Source: Sphingobium sp. (lineage in GTDB: Bacteria > Pseudomonadota > Alphaproteobacteria > Sphingomonadales > Sphingomonadaceae). From it: a stretch of 64,000 nucleotides of DNA. Positions 17,333-27,167 of the stretch are shown here, piece by piece. Location: contig CP136575.1 in NCBI GenBank assembly GCA_035196065.1, forward strand, positions 401,001 to 465,000, read 5' to 3'. Numbering within the stretch: position 1 is the stretch's first letter; every line of letters begins with the position of its first letter. A program made the position numbers and the translations under genes. The notes beneath the pieces are model-generated. The model made no database searches. It worked only from the letters and a program-made list of their open reading frames with translations, and was not told the DNA's origin.

Positions 17333-18306
17333 TCCGCTTGCTGCTCGCGCTGCTGCTGACGCTGCTCCCCGGAGCAGCCCATGCAGATGAGCTACGTCCA
17401 GGCTATTTGGAGTTCACCCAGAAGTCAGAACATGAATGGGCGCTAATCTGGAAGTCGCCGATGCGCGGAGGCTTTACACCAGCAACAAGCCCTGTCCTTC
17501 CCAAGGCGTGCGCAATCAAAAGCGTTACCAGCCGGACCATAACCGGGGCATCGGTCACAACTAACTCTATCGTGCACTGCAACGGCGATGTCGCTGGCCA
17601 GTCAATCGGTCTGGTGAAGTTCGACACTGCGCAGTCCGACGTGTTGGCGCGTGTCGCCCCGCTGGGTCGGCCGGTTCAGGCGCTGCGTCTAACACCCGCC
17701 GAACCGATGGCCGAAATCCGCATGCGGCCTGATCGATGGCAAGTCGCCTCTACCTATTTCATCATTGGCGTCGAACATATTCTCTTTGGATATGACCATC
17801 TGCTTTTCGTTGTCTGTCTGGTCCTGTTGCTCAACGGATTATGGACGATTGCCAAGGCAGCAACTGCCTTCACCCTTGCCCATTCGATTACGCTCATTGG
17901 AACGACCTTAGGCTTTCTAGGTTTACCGCAACGGCCCGTTGAGGCCATCATTGCATTGTCCATCATGTTTCTTGCGATCGAGATCGTGAAGAAAGATCCA
18001 AATAAGCCGAGGCTTTCGGAACGCCTGCCTTGGCTGGTCGCCTTTGTCTTCGGCTTGCTGCATGGCTTTGGCTTTGCAGGGGCGTTGAACGAAATCGGGC
18101 TGCCCGAAAGTGATGTTCCGACCGCCCTGCTAACCTTCAATCTCGGCGTTGAGGCTGGCCAGCTACTGGTCGTGGGCGCCAGCCTTGCGACGCTGGCCGC
18201 CCTGCAACGCATGGGCGAAGCAGGTGCGGCACGCGTCATAAAGATCGTGACTTACGCGATCGGCAGCATTTCTGCTTATTGGCTGGTTGAACGCACAATA
18301 GGCTGA
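17329..18306 (+). CDS. HupE/UreJ-family membrane protein
   Basis: 325 residues: a signal peptide (GAAHADE), a periplasmic domain of ~130 residues, then about six membrane segments. It has the family's His/Asp motifs in the membrane region: GVEHILFGYDHLLF, LAHSITLIG and GLLHGFGFAGAL. HupE and UreJ are nickel permeases in hydrogenase or urease loci, but the long N-terminal domain marks the broader subfamily without proven metal. It starts at a GTG overlapping the ppiC-like stop. A metal-transport role is inferred from family only. Confidence 0.88.
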   Translation: MIRLLLALLLTLLPGAAHADELRPGYLEFTQKSEHEWALIWKSPMRGGFTPATSPVLPKACAIKSVTSRTITGASVTTNSIVHCNGDVAGQSIGLVKFDTAQSDVLARVAPLGRPVQALRLTPAEPMAEIRMRPDRWQVASTYFIIGVEHILFGYDHLLFVVCLVLLLNGLWTIAKAATAFTLAHSITLIGTTLGFLGLPQRPVEAIIALSIMFLAIEIVKKDPNKPRLSERLPWLVAFVFGLLHGFGFAGALNEIGLPESDVPTALLTFNLGVEAGQLLVVGASLATLAALQRMGEAGAARVIKIVTYAIGSISAYWLVERTIG

Positions 18307-18314
18307 CGGCGCGA

Positions 18315-18911
18315 TCAACTGCGGGTCAGCCGCCAAGCCATGGCAGCACGTTGTAGCACGGTTACCAAGCATAGCGCTGCAAATAGCATGGCCAGCCAAG
18401 GAAAGCTGCTAGGAAACAGGCACATGACGACGAAGAAGACAATCGTCTCCCCGCCTTCCATCAGCCCTGACGTGTAGGTGAAAGCTTTTGCCGCATGGCC
18501 CATGTCGCGGCCCGCAGCGATGGCGGCAATCGCAAGGAAACTAACGGCCGTTAGCGTGAAGGATGCAACCAGCAGCAAGCCGGGAAGGGCATTGGCAGGC
18601 ACAGCCAGTGCAAAGCCGATGGGGATACCTACATAAAACAGATAATCACATAGGCTGTCGAGATAACCGCCCCAAAGCGTGGGGCCGCGGAGCCGTGCCA
18701 CCGCCCCGTCGAGACCATCGCACAAGCGGTTTCCGGCGATCAACGCCAACGCGGCCCACCACATATGGAATGACAGCGCCGCCACCAGAGGCACCACCAG
18801 AAGCGCACCAGCGATCGTCAGGACATTGGCACTGACGCCCGTTCCCGCAATTGTCCTGCCCAGTCGGTCGACGATCGGATCAACCGATTTGCGCAGGCGG
18901 GCATCGAACAT
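18315..18911 (-). CDS. CDP-alcohol phosphatidyltransferase
   Basis: 198 residues with several membrane segments and the complete catalytic motif D-G-x2-D-G-x2-A-R-x8-G-x3-D-x3-D, seen as CDGLDGAVAR followed by GGYLDSLCD. These enzymes join a CDP-activated diacylglycerol or similar donor to an alcohol to make phospholipid. The acceptor (glycerol-phosphate, serine, inositol) cannot be told from this motif. It is convergent with the HupE-like gene and lies 4 bases after the DUF177 gene, so it probably shares that transcript. Confidence 0.9.
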   Translation of the reverse strand: MFDARLRKSVDPIVDRLGRTIAGTGVSANVLTIAGALLVVPLVAALSFHMWWAALALIAGNRLCDGLDGAVARLRGPTLWGGYLDSLCDYLFYVGIPIGFALAVPANALPGLLLVASFTLTAVSFLAIAAIAAGRDMGHAAKAFTYTSGLMEGGETIVFFVVMCLFPSSFPWLAMLFAALCLVTVLQRAAMAWRLTRS

Positions 18912-18914
18912 CAG

Positions 18915-19454
18915 TCAGATCTTGCCCAATTTGTCCTTGAGCGCAGCAAGCGCACCAAATGGCCCCGCTTCACCTTCCCCCTTCACCCCGGCCGCTTTTA
19001 GCACCGCGTCAGCATTGGGGCTGCGCGGAAAGGGATCGAGCAGCAGTGCAAAGCTTTGCGCAACCGCTTCGCCAAGATCGATCGTGCGACCGTCATGGAA
19101 CAACGTGTCACATTCATCGGCATCGAGCTGGATTTCCGCCTCTTCGTCATAGCTGGCTTCTGCGGCAAAGCGGATGCGGAAATTTTCGTCGATCCGGGTC
19201 GGCACCGCCGCGCCGCTGGCGACACAGGCTTGCGAAGCTTCACCCCAGAGCCTGCCTTCCGCGATATAGCGATTCCCGTCTGGAATAAGCGCTACATCCG
19301 CCTCAAGCCGGTCAAGCGAAACCAATCCAAAGCGCTTTGCGAGCGCCGCCCTTTCAGCCTCGCTCGCCAAGATGTGCCGGGGCTTTGCCGCTGCACCTAT
19401 TTCGGAAAGCGACACTATATGGCTGAATTCAGGTGATGGCTCTGCCTTCACCAT
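18915..19454 (-). CDS. DUF177 (YceD-like) protein
   Basis: About 179 residues with the DUF177 pattern: an acidic central region (EEAEIQLDADECD), then the conserved DLGEAVAQSFALLLDPFPR block. In many bacteria YceD-like proteins are linked to 23S rRNA accumulation and sit by rpmF; in sphingomonads the gene instead follows the ubiquinol-cytochrome c chaperone, as here. ATG 19454 overlaps the stop of that chaperone gene by a few bases, and an in-frame extension to 19508 would lie inside it. Confidence 0.88.
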   Translation of the reverse strand: MVKAEPSPEFSHIVSLSEIGAAAKPRHILASEAERAALAKRFGLVSLDRLEADVALIPDGNRYIAEGRLWGEASQACVASGAAVPTRIDENFRIRFAAEASYDEEAEIQLDADECDTLFHDGRTIDLGEAVAQSFALLLDPFPRSPNADAVLKAAGVKGEGEAGPFGALAALKDKLGKI

Positions 19455-19978
19455 TGCCCGTCGCCCTTGATCAACCGAGCGGCATCTGCCGCACCCAGCT
19501 TTTCCCAAATAGCGCGAACGCCGGCAGCAACATGGCTGATCTGCCGGCCATCGGGGACTACGTCACCATAGAGATTGCGCCGCAATGTTTCAGCCAGCCG
19601 ATCAGTCTCAACGTCGGTCAAGGCATCGCGATAGACACCTAACCGGCCGCCAAAGGCACCTACCAATTTACCAACGCGCTTGCCGACGATCATGTCGCCA
19701 ACGCCGATTTCGCGCAGCTGCGCATCCATGTCGGCGACGAATATCTCAGTCAGCAATGCCATCTCGCGCCCGCTGTCGCTTTCCTGTTCAAGGCGGAGCA
19801 AGACCAGAGCGAACATTGTAGCGACCATTTCGAATCGTCCATTGACGCTGTCGGGAATGCCACCATCAAGATACCAGTGCGGCTGGCGGGCATGCGCGAC
19901 CAGCTGGTTATAGAGCGGCCGAAGCGATTCGCGCTGGTCAGCTTCGGTCGTCCCAAAAAGGCGGCGCAACAATTGCAT
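19448..19978 (-). CDS. Ubiquinol-cytochrome c chaperone family protein
   Basis: 176 residues matching the CBP3/UQCC1 domain: PLYNQLVAHARQPHWYLDGGIPDS, then NGRFEMVATMFALVLLRL and GVGDMIVGKRVGKLVGAFGGRL. Family members help assemble the cytochrome bc1 complex at the inner membrane. The gene heads the minus-strand unit chaperone-DUF177-CDP-alcohol transferase and is divergent from bamE, which fits the common alphaproteobacterial arrangement. Confidence 0.92.
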   Translation of the reverse strand: MQLLRRLFGTTEADQRESLRPLYNQLVAHARQPHWYLDGGIPDSVNGRFEMVATMFALVLLRLEQESDSGREMALLTEIFVADMDAQLREIGVGDMIVGKRVGKLVGAFGGRLGVYRDALTDVETDRLAETLRRNLYGDVVPDGRQISHVAAGVRAIWEKLGAADAARLIKGDGQW

Positions 19979-20109
19979 AAAAGGTCATTCCATTCCAGAA
20001 GAGTGGCAGCGCAGGTGGCGCTCATCACTGGTTCATTTTGCGTGGGATATTGCCATTGCGCTGCAAGGATGCAATGGCAATAGCCAACAAAATCACCGAA
20101 GGCGAGAAT

Positions 20110-20595
20110 ATGCCCACGACCCGAATTTCCACGGCCACCAAGATCATGATGCTCGCAGGGGCTGCGCTACTGGTGCAAGGCTGCACCCAGTTTCGTGGCC
20201 ATCAGGGCTATGTTGGTGACGCACAGTTGATTGCGGCAATCCAACCCGGTGTCGACAATCGGGAATCGGTTCAGGGAACACTCGGTCGACCGACTTTCAC
20301 TGGCCAATTCGGCAATAGTGACTGGTATTATTTCGCGCGCGACACCCAGCAGCTGGCTTTCCGCAATCCGCGCCCGACCGCGCAGACCGTGCTCCACATT
20401 CAGTTCGACAATGTCGGAAATGTGGTCGCGGTGAACCAGCGCGGGCTGGAAAATGTCGTGCGCATCAGCCCTGAAGGCGACAAGACGCGCACCTTGGGCC
20501 GCGAAACCAGCTTCTTCGAGGAACTGTTCGGCAATATCGGTGCGGTCGGCAGCGCGGGCGCCCCGGGTCAGGGCGGCCAAGGCGGCCGCCCCTGA
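20110..20595 (+). CDS. bamE: Outer membrane assembly lipoprotein BamE
   Basis: About 161 residues with a lipoprotein signal (LLVQGC) and the SmpA/OmlA fold: IAAIQPGVDNRESVQGTLGRP, then SDWYYFA and LHIQFDNVGNV. BamE is a small partner of the BAM complex that inserts beta-barrels. The start at 20110 puts the signal peptide at normal length; an in-frame ATG at 20071 would add a polar extension. The C-terminal ~30 residues are Gly/Gln-rich. It is convergent with maeB with two bases between stops. Confidence 0.93.
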   Translation: MPTTRISTATKIMMLAGAALLVQGCTQFRGHQGYVGDAQLIAAIQPGVDNRESVQGTLGRPTFTGQFGNSDWYYFARDTQQLAFRNPRPTAQTVLHIQFDNVGNVVAVNQRGLENVVRISPEGDKTRTLGRETSFFEELFGNIGAVGSAGAPGQGGQGGRP

Positions 20596-20597
20596 GA

Positions 20598-22862
20598 TTA
20601 TTGCGCAACGCCCGCTGAGGCGAGCACCGCAAGCGCGACAATTTCCGAAGCGCTCGACGACATGGTTGCAATCTGCACCGGCCGCTCCATGCCCACCAGC
20701 ATGGGACCAATCACCTGATCGCCGCCCAGTTCACGCAGTAGCTTCGCAGAGAGGTTTGCCGATTGCAGACCCGGCATCACGAGCACATTGGCGGGACCGG
20801 ACAACCGGCAAAAGGGGTAATTGGCCATCAACGCCGGGTTCAGCGCGACGTCGGGTGCCATTTCGCCTTCATATTCAAAACCGGCATTCCGCTGATCCAA
20901 TATGGCGACCGCATCGCGGATATTGCTCAGCCAGTTGCCCGGCGGGTTGCCGAAGGTCGAATAAGACAGGAAGGCGACACGCGGCACATGGCCCATGCGC
21001 CGGGCGACTTGCGCCGTCTGTTCGGCAATATAGGCAAGCTCTTCGGCACTGGGCCGTTCATTGACCGTTGTGTCGGCCATGAAAACCGTGTGGGTCTTTC
21101 CGACAAGAACATGAATGCCGAAGGGGATTTCACCCTTTTTGGGGTCAAGTACCCGGCGCAATTCGCGCATCGTCTGCGCAAAGGTTCGTGTGATACCGGT
21201 GATCATCGCGTCGCCCTGATCCATGGCAAGCATCAGCGCGCCGAAAATATTGCGATCACGGTTCACCATCCGCTGGACATCGCGGCGCAAATAGCCCCGA
21301 CGCTGTAGTCGCGCATACAGCCGTTCGACCATCACAGGGACAAGTGGGCTCGATACGCTATTATGAATTTCGAAGCTTTCGGGATTGGGAACGCCCATCG
21401 CCTGCAGCTTAGCCAGCACTGCAGCATCACGGCCGACAAGCACGGGGGTGCCATAGCCATCCTGCCGGAACTGCACCGCGGCGCGTAGCACGACATCTTC
21501 TTCCCCCTCGGCAAAAATCACCCGCTTCGGCTTTGCCCGTGCCGATGCATACACGCCGGCCATCACCGAGGTGGTGGGATTGAGACGCGCGCGCAGCGAT
21601 GCACGATAGGCCTCCATGTCGGTGATTGGCTTTTGCGCGACGCCCGAATCCATCGCTGCCTTGGCAACGGCCGAGGATACAACCTCCATAAGGCGTGGAT
21701 CGAAAGGCGCGGGAATTATATAGTCCGTGCCGAAACTGTGCGTCGTTCCGCCATAGGCTGCCGCGACCTCTTCGGGCACTGTCTCACGTGCCAGCTCGGC
21801 AAGAGCATTGGCAGCAGCAATCTTCATTTCCTCGTTGATCGTCGTCGCCCTGACATCAAGCGCGCCGCGGAAAATGAAAGGAAAGCCGAGCACATTATTG
21901 ACCTGGTTCGGATAATCCGAACGACCGGTGGCAATGATTGCATCGGGCCGCGCCGCACGTGCTTCGGGGGGCGAGATTTCCGGATCGGGATTGGCCATCG
22001 CAAAAATAATCGGCTGATCGGCCATAGTTTTCACCATCTCGACCGTCAGCGCGCCGCCAACCGAAAGGCCGAGGAAAACATCGGCGCCCTTCACCGCATC
22101 GGCCAGGCTGCGCGCTTCGGTCGGCACGGCATGCGCCGACTTCCATTGATCCATGCCTTCAGCGCGACCCTGATAGATCACGCCCTTGCGATCACACATG
22201 ATTACATTGCCATGCGGTACGCCCATCGCCTTGATCAATTCCGTACATGCAATCGCGGCAGCACCTGCGCCGTTACAAACAACCTTCACATCCTTAAGGT
22301 CGCGCCCGGTGAGCCTGCAGGCATTGATGAGCCCGGCCGCCGAGATGATTGCGGTGCCATGCTGGTCATCATGGAAAACCGGGATGTTCATCTTTTCGCG
22401 CAGCGCCTGCTCGATCATAAAGCAGTCAGGTGCAGCGATATCTTCCAGATTGATGCCGCCAAAGGTCGGTTCCAGAAGCTCAACCGCATCGATGAAGCGT
22501 TTCGCGTCCTCGGTCTTAACTTCAATGTCGATCGAATCGACGTCGGCAAAGCGCTTGAACAGCACCGCCTTGCCTTCCATCACCGGTTTGGAGGCAAGCG
22601 CGCCAAGATTGCCCATTCCGAGGATCGCGGTACCGTTTGAAATAACCGCGACTAGGTTGCCCTTCGCGGTATAATCATAGGCCGTTGCCGGATCATCGGC
22701 GATCGCCTGCACCGGAACCGCAACGCCGGGCGAATAGGCAAGGCTAAGGTCGCGCTGCGTTGCCATCGGTTTCGATGCGATGATTTCGATCTTACCGGGA
22801 CGTCCCTGAGCATGGAATTGCAGGGCTTCCTGCGCGGTAAACTGGACGTCTTTGTCGCTCAT
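20598..22862 (-). CDS. maeB: NADP-dependent malic enzyme with phosphotransacetylase-like domain
   Basis: 754 residues in the MaeB arrangement. The N-terminal malic enzyme part (~1-430) has AYSPGVAVP, the DDQHGTAI metal/substrate loop and VCNGAGAAAIAC for the nucleotide. A C-terminal phosphotransacetylase-like domain (~430-754) contains VIFAEGEEDVVLRAA and STFGNPP. The enzyme oxidises malate to pyruvate and CO2 with NADP; the C-terminal domain usually regulates by acetyl-CoA rather than catalysing. Stand-alone gene between convergent bamE and divergent mutS. Confidence 0.96.
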   Translation of the reverse strand: MSDKDVQFTAQEALQFHAQGRPGKIEIIASKPMATQRDLSLAYSPGVAVPVQAIADDPATAYDYTAKGNLVAVISNGTAILGMGNLGALASKPVMEGKAVLFKRFADVDSIDIEVKTEDAKRFIDAVELLEPTFGGINLEDIAAPDCFMIEQALREKMNIPVFHDDQHGTAIISAAGLINACRLTGRDLKDVKVVCNGAGAAAIACTELIKAMGVPHGNVIMCDRKGVIYQGRAEGMDQWKSAHAVPTEARSLADAVKGADVFLGLSVGGALTVEMVKTMADQPIIFAMANPDPEISPPEARAARPDAIIATGRSDYPNQVNNVLGFPFIFRGALDVRATTINEEMKIAAANALAELARETVPEEVAAAYGGTTHSFGTDYIIPAPFDPRLMEVVSSAVAKAAMDSGVAQKPITDMEAYRASLRARLNPTTSVMAGVYASARAKPKRVIFAEGEEDVVLRAAVQFRQDGYGTPVLVGRDAAVLAKLQAMGVPNPESFEIHNSVSSPLVPVMVERLYARLQRRGYLRRDVQRMVNRDRNIFGALMLAMDQGDAMITGITRTFAQTMRELRRVLDPKKGEIPFGIHVLVGKTHTVFMADTTVNERPSAEELAYIAEQTAQVARRMGHVPRVAFLSYSTFGNPPGNWLSNIRDAVAILDQRNAGFEYEGEMAPDVALNPALMANYPFCRLSGPANVLVMPGLQSANLSAKLLRELGGDQVIGPMLVGMERPVQIATMSSSASEIVALAVLASAGVAQ

Positions 22863-23103
22863 TGCGGGCCTACCCTCGATTTCTTTTGGTTAGCTGCGCC
22901 CTAGCGGTATGCAGGCAATGCGCGCAACGCCTTTGTTCCTTATTGCCATCATTGATGCGACTGGAAATTCTCCGATATGGGCCGGTCGAGCGAGCCTTGG
23001 CCGCCACCGCTATCAAGCGTGCGACGATGGCGATGCATCAGTTTCCACAGCTTCGCACAGGCGCGACATTGGCGATCCGGCACGGCGAGGCTATGCCGGA
23101 CAA

Positions 23104-25725
23104 ATGGACTCGCGCCCTGCAAAAAACGCCGTTCTGCCCGGCCTTGAAACGCCGACGCCGATGATGGCGCAATATCTGAAATTGAAGGCAAAGGCCGATG
23201 GCTGCATGCTCTTCTATCGGATGGGCGACTTTTTCGAGCTATTTTTCGACGATGCCAAGATCGCTGCCCGGGTGCTCGACATCGCGCTGACCTCGCGCGG
23301 CGAACATAGCGGCGCGCCCATCCCCATGTGCGGCGTGCCGGTGCATGCGGCAGAGGGCTATCTTGCCAGGTTGATCAAAGCAGGCCACCGCGTCGCCATT
23401 GCCGAACAAACCGAAACGCCCGAACAGGCAAAGGCGCGGGGCGGATCAAAGGCGCTGGTTGCGCGTGACATCATCCGTTTTGTGACAGCAGGCACGCTGA
23501 CCGAGGACAGCTTGCTCGATAGTTGCGCATCGAACATCCTCGTCGCACTGGCAGAGGCGGGCGGCGAAATCGGCCTGGCGGCAACCGATATCTCCACCGG
23601 TTATTTCGAAGTGACCTGCATTTCGGCAGCGGCGATTGAGGCTGAACTGGCGCGACTGGGGCCGAGCGAGCTAATCATCCCCGAAGGCTTTGCCGGCCTT
23701 CATCACGCCATTGCAAGACCGAGGGCGGATTTTGACAGCATGGTCGGCAAGGAAGCTCTGCAACGACACTGCTCTGCCGACCTTTCCTGTACCCGCGCCG
23801 AACTGGCGGCGGCGGGCGGGCTTCTCGCCTATCTGGAACATGTCGGGCAGGGGAAGATGCCCTTCCTCAAAGCCCCGGTGCGGCGCGAGGTGCAGCATTA
23901 TCTGCTGATCGATCAGGCGACACGCGACAGTCTTGAAATCACCCGCTCGGCAAATGGCGGCGGACGGGCAGGTTCGCTGCTGGCCGAGGTGGATCGCACG
24001 ATCACAGGTGCCGGAGCACGCCAGCTTGCATCGGATCTTTCCGCACCCTTGATGGACAAGGGTGCGATCGAAGCGCGGCTTGCACTGGTGCAATGGTTCC
24101 ATGATGCACCGCTGCTCCGCGAGAGCACGCGCGCTGCATTACGGCAATTGCCCGACATTGCCCGCGCGCTTGGCCGGGTTGTCGCTGGAAGGGGATCACC
24201 CCGCGATCTGGGACAAATCCGTGATGGCTTGGATGGGGCGCGCATTTTGCGCGAACGGCTTGGCACCGTGTCTGACCGGCCTGCCATGATGGAAACACTG
24301 CTGCCGGCACTTGATGGCCATGGTGCGATGGTCGATCTTTTGCAGCGGGCGCTGGTTGCAACGCCGCCAACCGAAACGAGCCAGGGCGGCTATATTGCGG
24401 AAGGTTATGATGCCGCGCTTGATGCACTGCGCGTGGCAGGGCGCGATGGCCGTGCCGCGATCGCCGCGATGGAAGCGCGCTACCGGGCATCGACCGGGAT
24501 CGCCTCGCTCAAGATTCGCCACAATGGCGTGCTTGGCTATTTTGTTGAAGTACCCGCCAAAAATGCAGATCCGCTGATGACAACGGGCAGCGGCTTTACC
24601 CATCGGCAAACGATGGCGGGAGCGGTGCGTTTCAATTCACCCGAACTGCATGAAGAGGCATTGCGGATCGGACAGGCATCGGGACATGCACTGGCGGCAG
24701 AGGCTGCGCATCTTGAGGAACTGACCGGCCATGTTCTCGCGCGGCGAGATGCGATTGCTGCCAGTGCCGATGCGCTGGCGCGGATTGATGTCGCGTCAGC
24801 ACTAGCCGAACGGGCGGCGGAGGGGCGCTGGTGCAAAGCTGAACATACAGAAGGACCTGAGCTATATATCGAAGGCGGTCGGCATCCTGTGGTGGAAAAC
24901 GCGCTGGCGAGAAATGGCGAGCGCTTCATCGCAAATGATGTGCAACTTACTGAAAACAATAGATTATGGTTGGTGAGCGGTCCCAATATGGGCGGCAAGT
25001 CAACCTTTTTGCGGCAAAATGCCCTGATCGTGATCCTGGCACAGGCCGGAAGCTATGTTCCCGCCACGTCTGCCCGGCTGGGGCTGGTCGACCGGCTGTT
25101 CAGCCGTGTCGGCGCGTCCGACAATCTGGCCCGCGGGCGATCGACCTTCATGGTCGAAATGGTCGAGACAGCGGCCATCCTCGCCCAAGCAACCGAACGC
25201 AGCTTCGTGATATTGGACGAGGTCGGGCGCGGCACATCTACCTATGATGGCCTTGCCATTGCCTGGGCGGTGGTCGAGGGCATCCACGAAACGAACCGCT
25301 GTCGCTGCCTGTTTGCGACCCATTATCACGAGCTGACCCGGCTTTCCGAAACCCTTGATGCACTATCGCTGCACCATGTCCGGGCAAAGGAATATAAGGG
25401 CGACCTTATACTCCTCCATGAAGTTTCAGAGGGGCCGGCAGACCGCAGCTATGGCATTGCCGTTGCCAAATTGGCGGGCCTGCCCCCGCCGGTATTGGCG
25501 CGTGCCACACAAGTGCTCGAGAAACTCGAAAAAGGCCGCGCCGAAACCGGCGGGCTGGCCGCAGGATTGGGAGAGATGCCGCTGTTCGGCGCCGCCTTGG
25601 ATGCAGCCGAGGCCAAGGTGGATGCCGTGCGCGAAAGCCTGTCCGGATTGGACATAGACGCGCTTTCGCCGCGACAGGCGCTGGATCTGCTTTACGAACT
25701 CAAAGGCTTGGCGGGAGGGGAATAA
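23104..25725 (+). CDS. mutS: DNA mismatch repair protein MutS
   Basis: 873 residues from ATG 23104, the usual MutS length; the open frame reaches 22909, but the extra 65 residues match nothing in the family. The mismatch-binding motif is in YRMGDFFELFFDD, the Walker A is GPNMGGKST, and DEVGRGTSTYDG is the Walker B/signature region. A helix-turn-helix tail (SPRQALDLLYELKGL) closes the protein. It recognises base mismatches and signals to MutL. Encoded alone on the plus strand, divergent from maeB and convergent with the nucleoside transporter. Confidence 0.97.
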   Translation: MDSRPAKNAVLPGLETPTPMMAQYLKLKAKADGCMLFYRMGDFFELFFDDAKIAARVLDIALTSRGEHSGAPIPMCGVPVHAAEGYLARLIKAGHRVAIAEQTETPEQAKARGGSKALVARDIIRFVTAGTLTEDSLLDSCASNILVALAEAGGEIGLAATDISTGYFEVTCISAAAIEAELARLGPSELIIPEGFAGLHHAIARPRADFDSMVGKEALQRHCSADLSCTRAELAAAGGLLAYLEHVGQGKMPFLKAPVRREVQHYLLIDQATRDSLEITRSANGGGRAGSLLAEVDRTITGAGARQLASDLSAPLMDKGAIEARLALVQWFHDAPLLRESTRAALRQLPDIARALGRVVAGRGSPRDLGQIRDGLDGARILRERLGTVSDRPAMMETLLPALDGHGAMVDLLQRALVATPPTETSQGGYIAEGYDAALDALRVAGRDGRAAIAAMEARYRASTGIASLKIRHNGVLGYFVEVPAKNADPLMTTGSGFTHRQTMAGAVRFNSPELHEEALRIGQASGHALAAEAAHLEELTGHVLARRDAIAASADALARIDVASALAERAAEGRWCKAEHTEGPELYIEGGRHPVVENALARNGERFIANDVQLTENNRLWLVSGPNMGGKSTFLRQNALIVILAQAGSYVPATSARLGLVDRLFSRVGASDNLARGRSTFMVEMVETAAILAQATERSFVILDEVGRGTSTYDGLAIAWAVVEGIHETNRCRCLFATHYHELTRLSETLDALSLHHVRAKEYKGDLILLHEVSEGPADRSYGIAVAKLAGLPPPVLARATQVLEKLEKGRAETGGLAAGLGEMPLFGAALDAAEAKVDAVRESLSGLDIDALSPRQALDLLYELKGLAGGE

Positions 25726-25729
25726 CCCC

Positions 25730-26959
25730 TCACGCCAGCGAGAGGAACAACCCCGCCAAAGCCGCACTCATCAGGTTGGACAGCGAACCTGCCGCCAATG
25801 CCTTCAGCCCCAGTTTCGCGATCATCGGGCGCTGGTTCGGGGCAAGGCCGCCGGTAACCGCCATCTGGATTGCAATCGAGCTGAAATTGGCAAAGCCGCA
25901 CAATGCAAAGGTGACAATCGCTACGCTGGTCGGCGACAAATCCTTCATCGCGCCAAGATCGATGAAGGCGACAAATTCGTTGAGCACAACCTTGGTGCCG
26001 AAAAGGCCGCCTGCAGCCGAAGCCTCATTCCATGGCACGCCGAGGAGGTACATGACGGGGGCAAAAACCTCCCCCAATATGCCCTGGAAGCTCAGACCCT
26101 TAAGGCCGACCAGATTGCCAAGCCCGCCCAAAAGGCCATTGGCCAGCGCGACCAGCGCCACAAAGGCGAGCACCATCGCGCCCACGGCCACGGCCAGCTT
26201 TACGCCGGTCTGTGCACCCTGTGCCGCAGCCATGATCAGATTGGCCGGCTTTTCCTCATCATGCATATCTGCCGCGACCGAAGGGTCATCATTGGCAGGC
26301 GCATCGGGATCGTCGGGCATGATCATCTTTGCCATGAGGATGCCGCCCGGTGCCGACATGAATGCCGCGGCCAGCAGATAATCAATCCGGATGCCCATCG
26401 AGGCATAGGCCGCCAAAATCGTTCCGGCGACGCCCGCCATGCCGACGCTCATCACGCAGAAAAGCTGCGCCGGCGTAAGCGATGCCAGATAGGGGCGGAT
26501 GACAAGCGGCGATTCGGACTGGCCGACGAAGATGTTCGACGCGGCGCACAGGCTTTCAACCTTGGAAATGCCGGTTATTTTCTGAAGGCCGCCGCCGATC
26601 CAGCGGATCACATATTGCATCAGCCCGAGATGATAGAGGATCGAGATGAACGCCGCGAAAAAGATGATCACGGGAAGCGCCTGGATCGCGAAATTCTGGC
26701 CCAGCGGATCTGTGGCGAGCGCGCCAAAAAGGAAGCGCGTACCTTCATTCGCATAGCCCAGAAGGTTCGATACGCCGGATGCGGCAGCTTGCAGCACCTG
26801 ATTGCCCCAAGGCACATACAGCACCAGAGCGGCCAACCCCGCCTGCAAAGCAAAGGCCGACAGCACGACGCGCGGCCGGATGGCGCGGCGGTTGGATGAC
26901 AGCACAAAGGCAATAAGCAGGATCAGGGCCATGCCGCCCAGGCTCAACAGGATCTGCAT
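25730..26959 (-). CDS. Concentrative nucleoside transporter (NupC/CNT family)
   Basis: 409 residues, strongly hydrophobic, with the CNT hallmark FVGQSESPLVIRPYL and a C-terminal FANFSSIAIQMAV region. A cytoplasmic hydrophilic loop (~220-245) interrupts the membrane segments. These inner-membrane carriers import nucleosides with a cation. Stand-alone gene with an inverted-repeat element upstream of its start. The specific nucleoside cannot be predicted. Confidence 0.92.
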   Translation of the reverse strand: MQILLSLGGMALILLIAFVLSSNRRAIRPRVVLSAFALQAGLAALVLYVPWGNQVLQAAASGVSNLLGYANEGTRFLFGALATDPLGQNFAIQALPVIIFFAAFISILYHLGLMQYVIRWIGGGLQKITGISKVESLCAASNIFVGQSESPLVIRPYLASLTPAQLFCVMSVGMAGVAGTILAAYASMGIRIDYLLAAAFMSAPGGILMAKMIMPDDPDAPANDDPSVAADMHDEEKPANLIMAAAQGAQTGVKLAVAVGAMVLAFVALVALANGLLGGLGNLVGLKGLSFQGILGEVFAPVMYLLGVPWNEASAAGGLFGTKVVLNEFVAFIDLGAMKDLSPTSVAIVTFALCGFANFSSIAIQMAVTGGLAPNQRPMIAKLGLKALAAGSLSNLMSAALAGLFLSLA

Positions 26960-26988
26960 TTCTTGGTCTCCCCAAACCTCTCGACCCC

Positions 26989-27077
26989 GTCATGCCGAAC
27001 TCGTTTCAGCATCTATCGCGCGGCCACTCCCTATGGTCTATGCGAAGAAATGGGCCTTGAAACAAGTTCGGGGTGAC
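26989..27077. repeat. Imperfect long inverted-repeat element (dispersed type)
   Basis: GTCATGCCGAACTCGTTTC at the left pairs with GAAACAAGTTCGGGGTGAC at the right over 19 bases with a few mismatches, around a ~50-base loop. This layout matches the short palindromic intergenic elements scattered in sphingomonad genomes (family knowledge, not checked here). It lies between the divergent nupC-like and yhhQ genes. Confidence 0.55.
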
Positions 27078-27167
27078 GAAATGCTGTGAATATTGGGCGT
27101 CGTCCGCTTGCACCGCCGGATTTTGCCGTTACCCATGGGGCAAAGCAGTAAAAGGGGGAGCAGCCAC

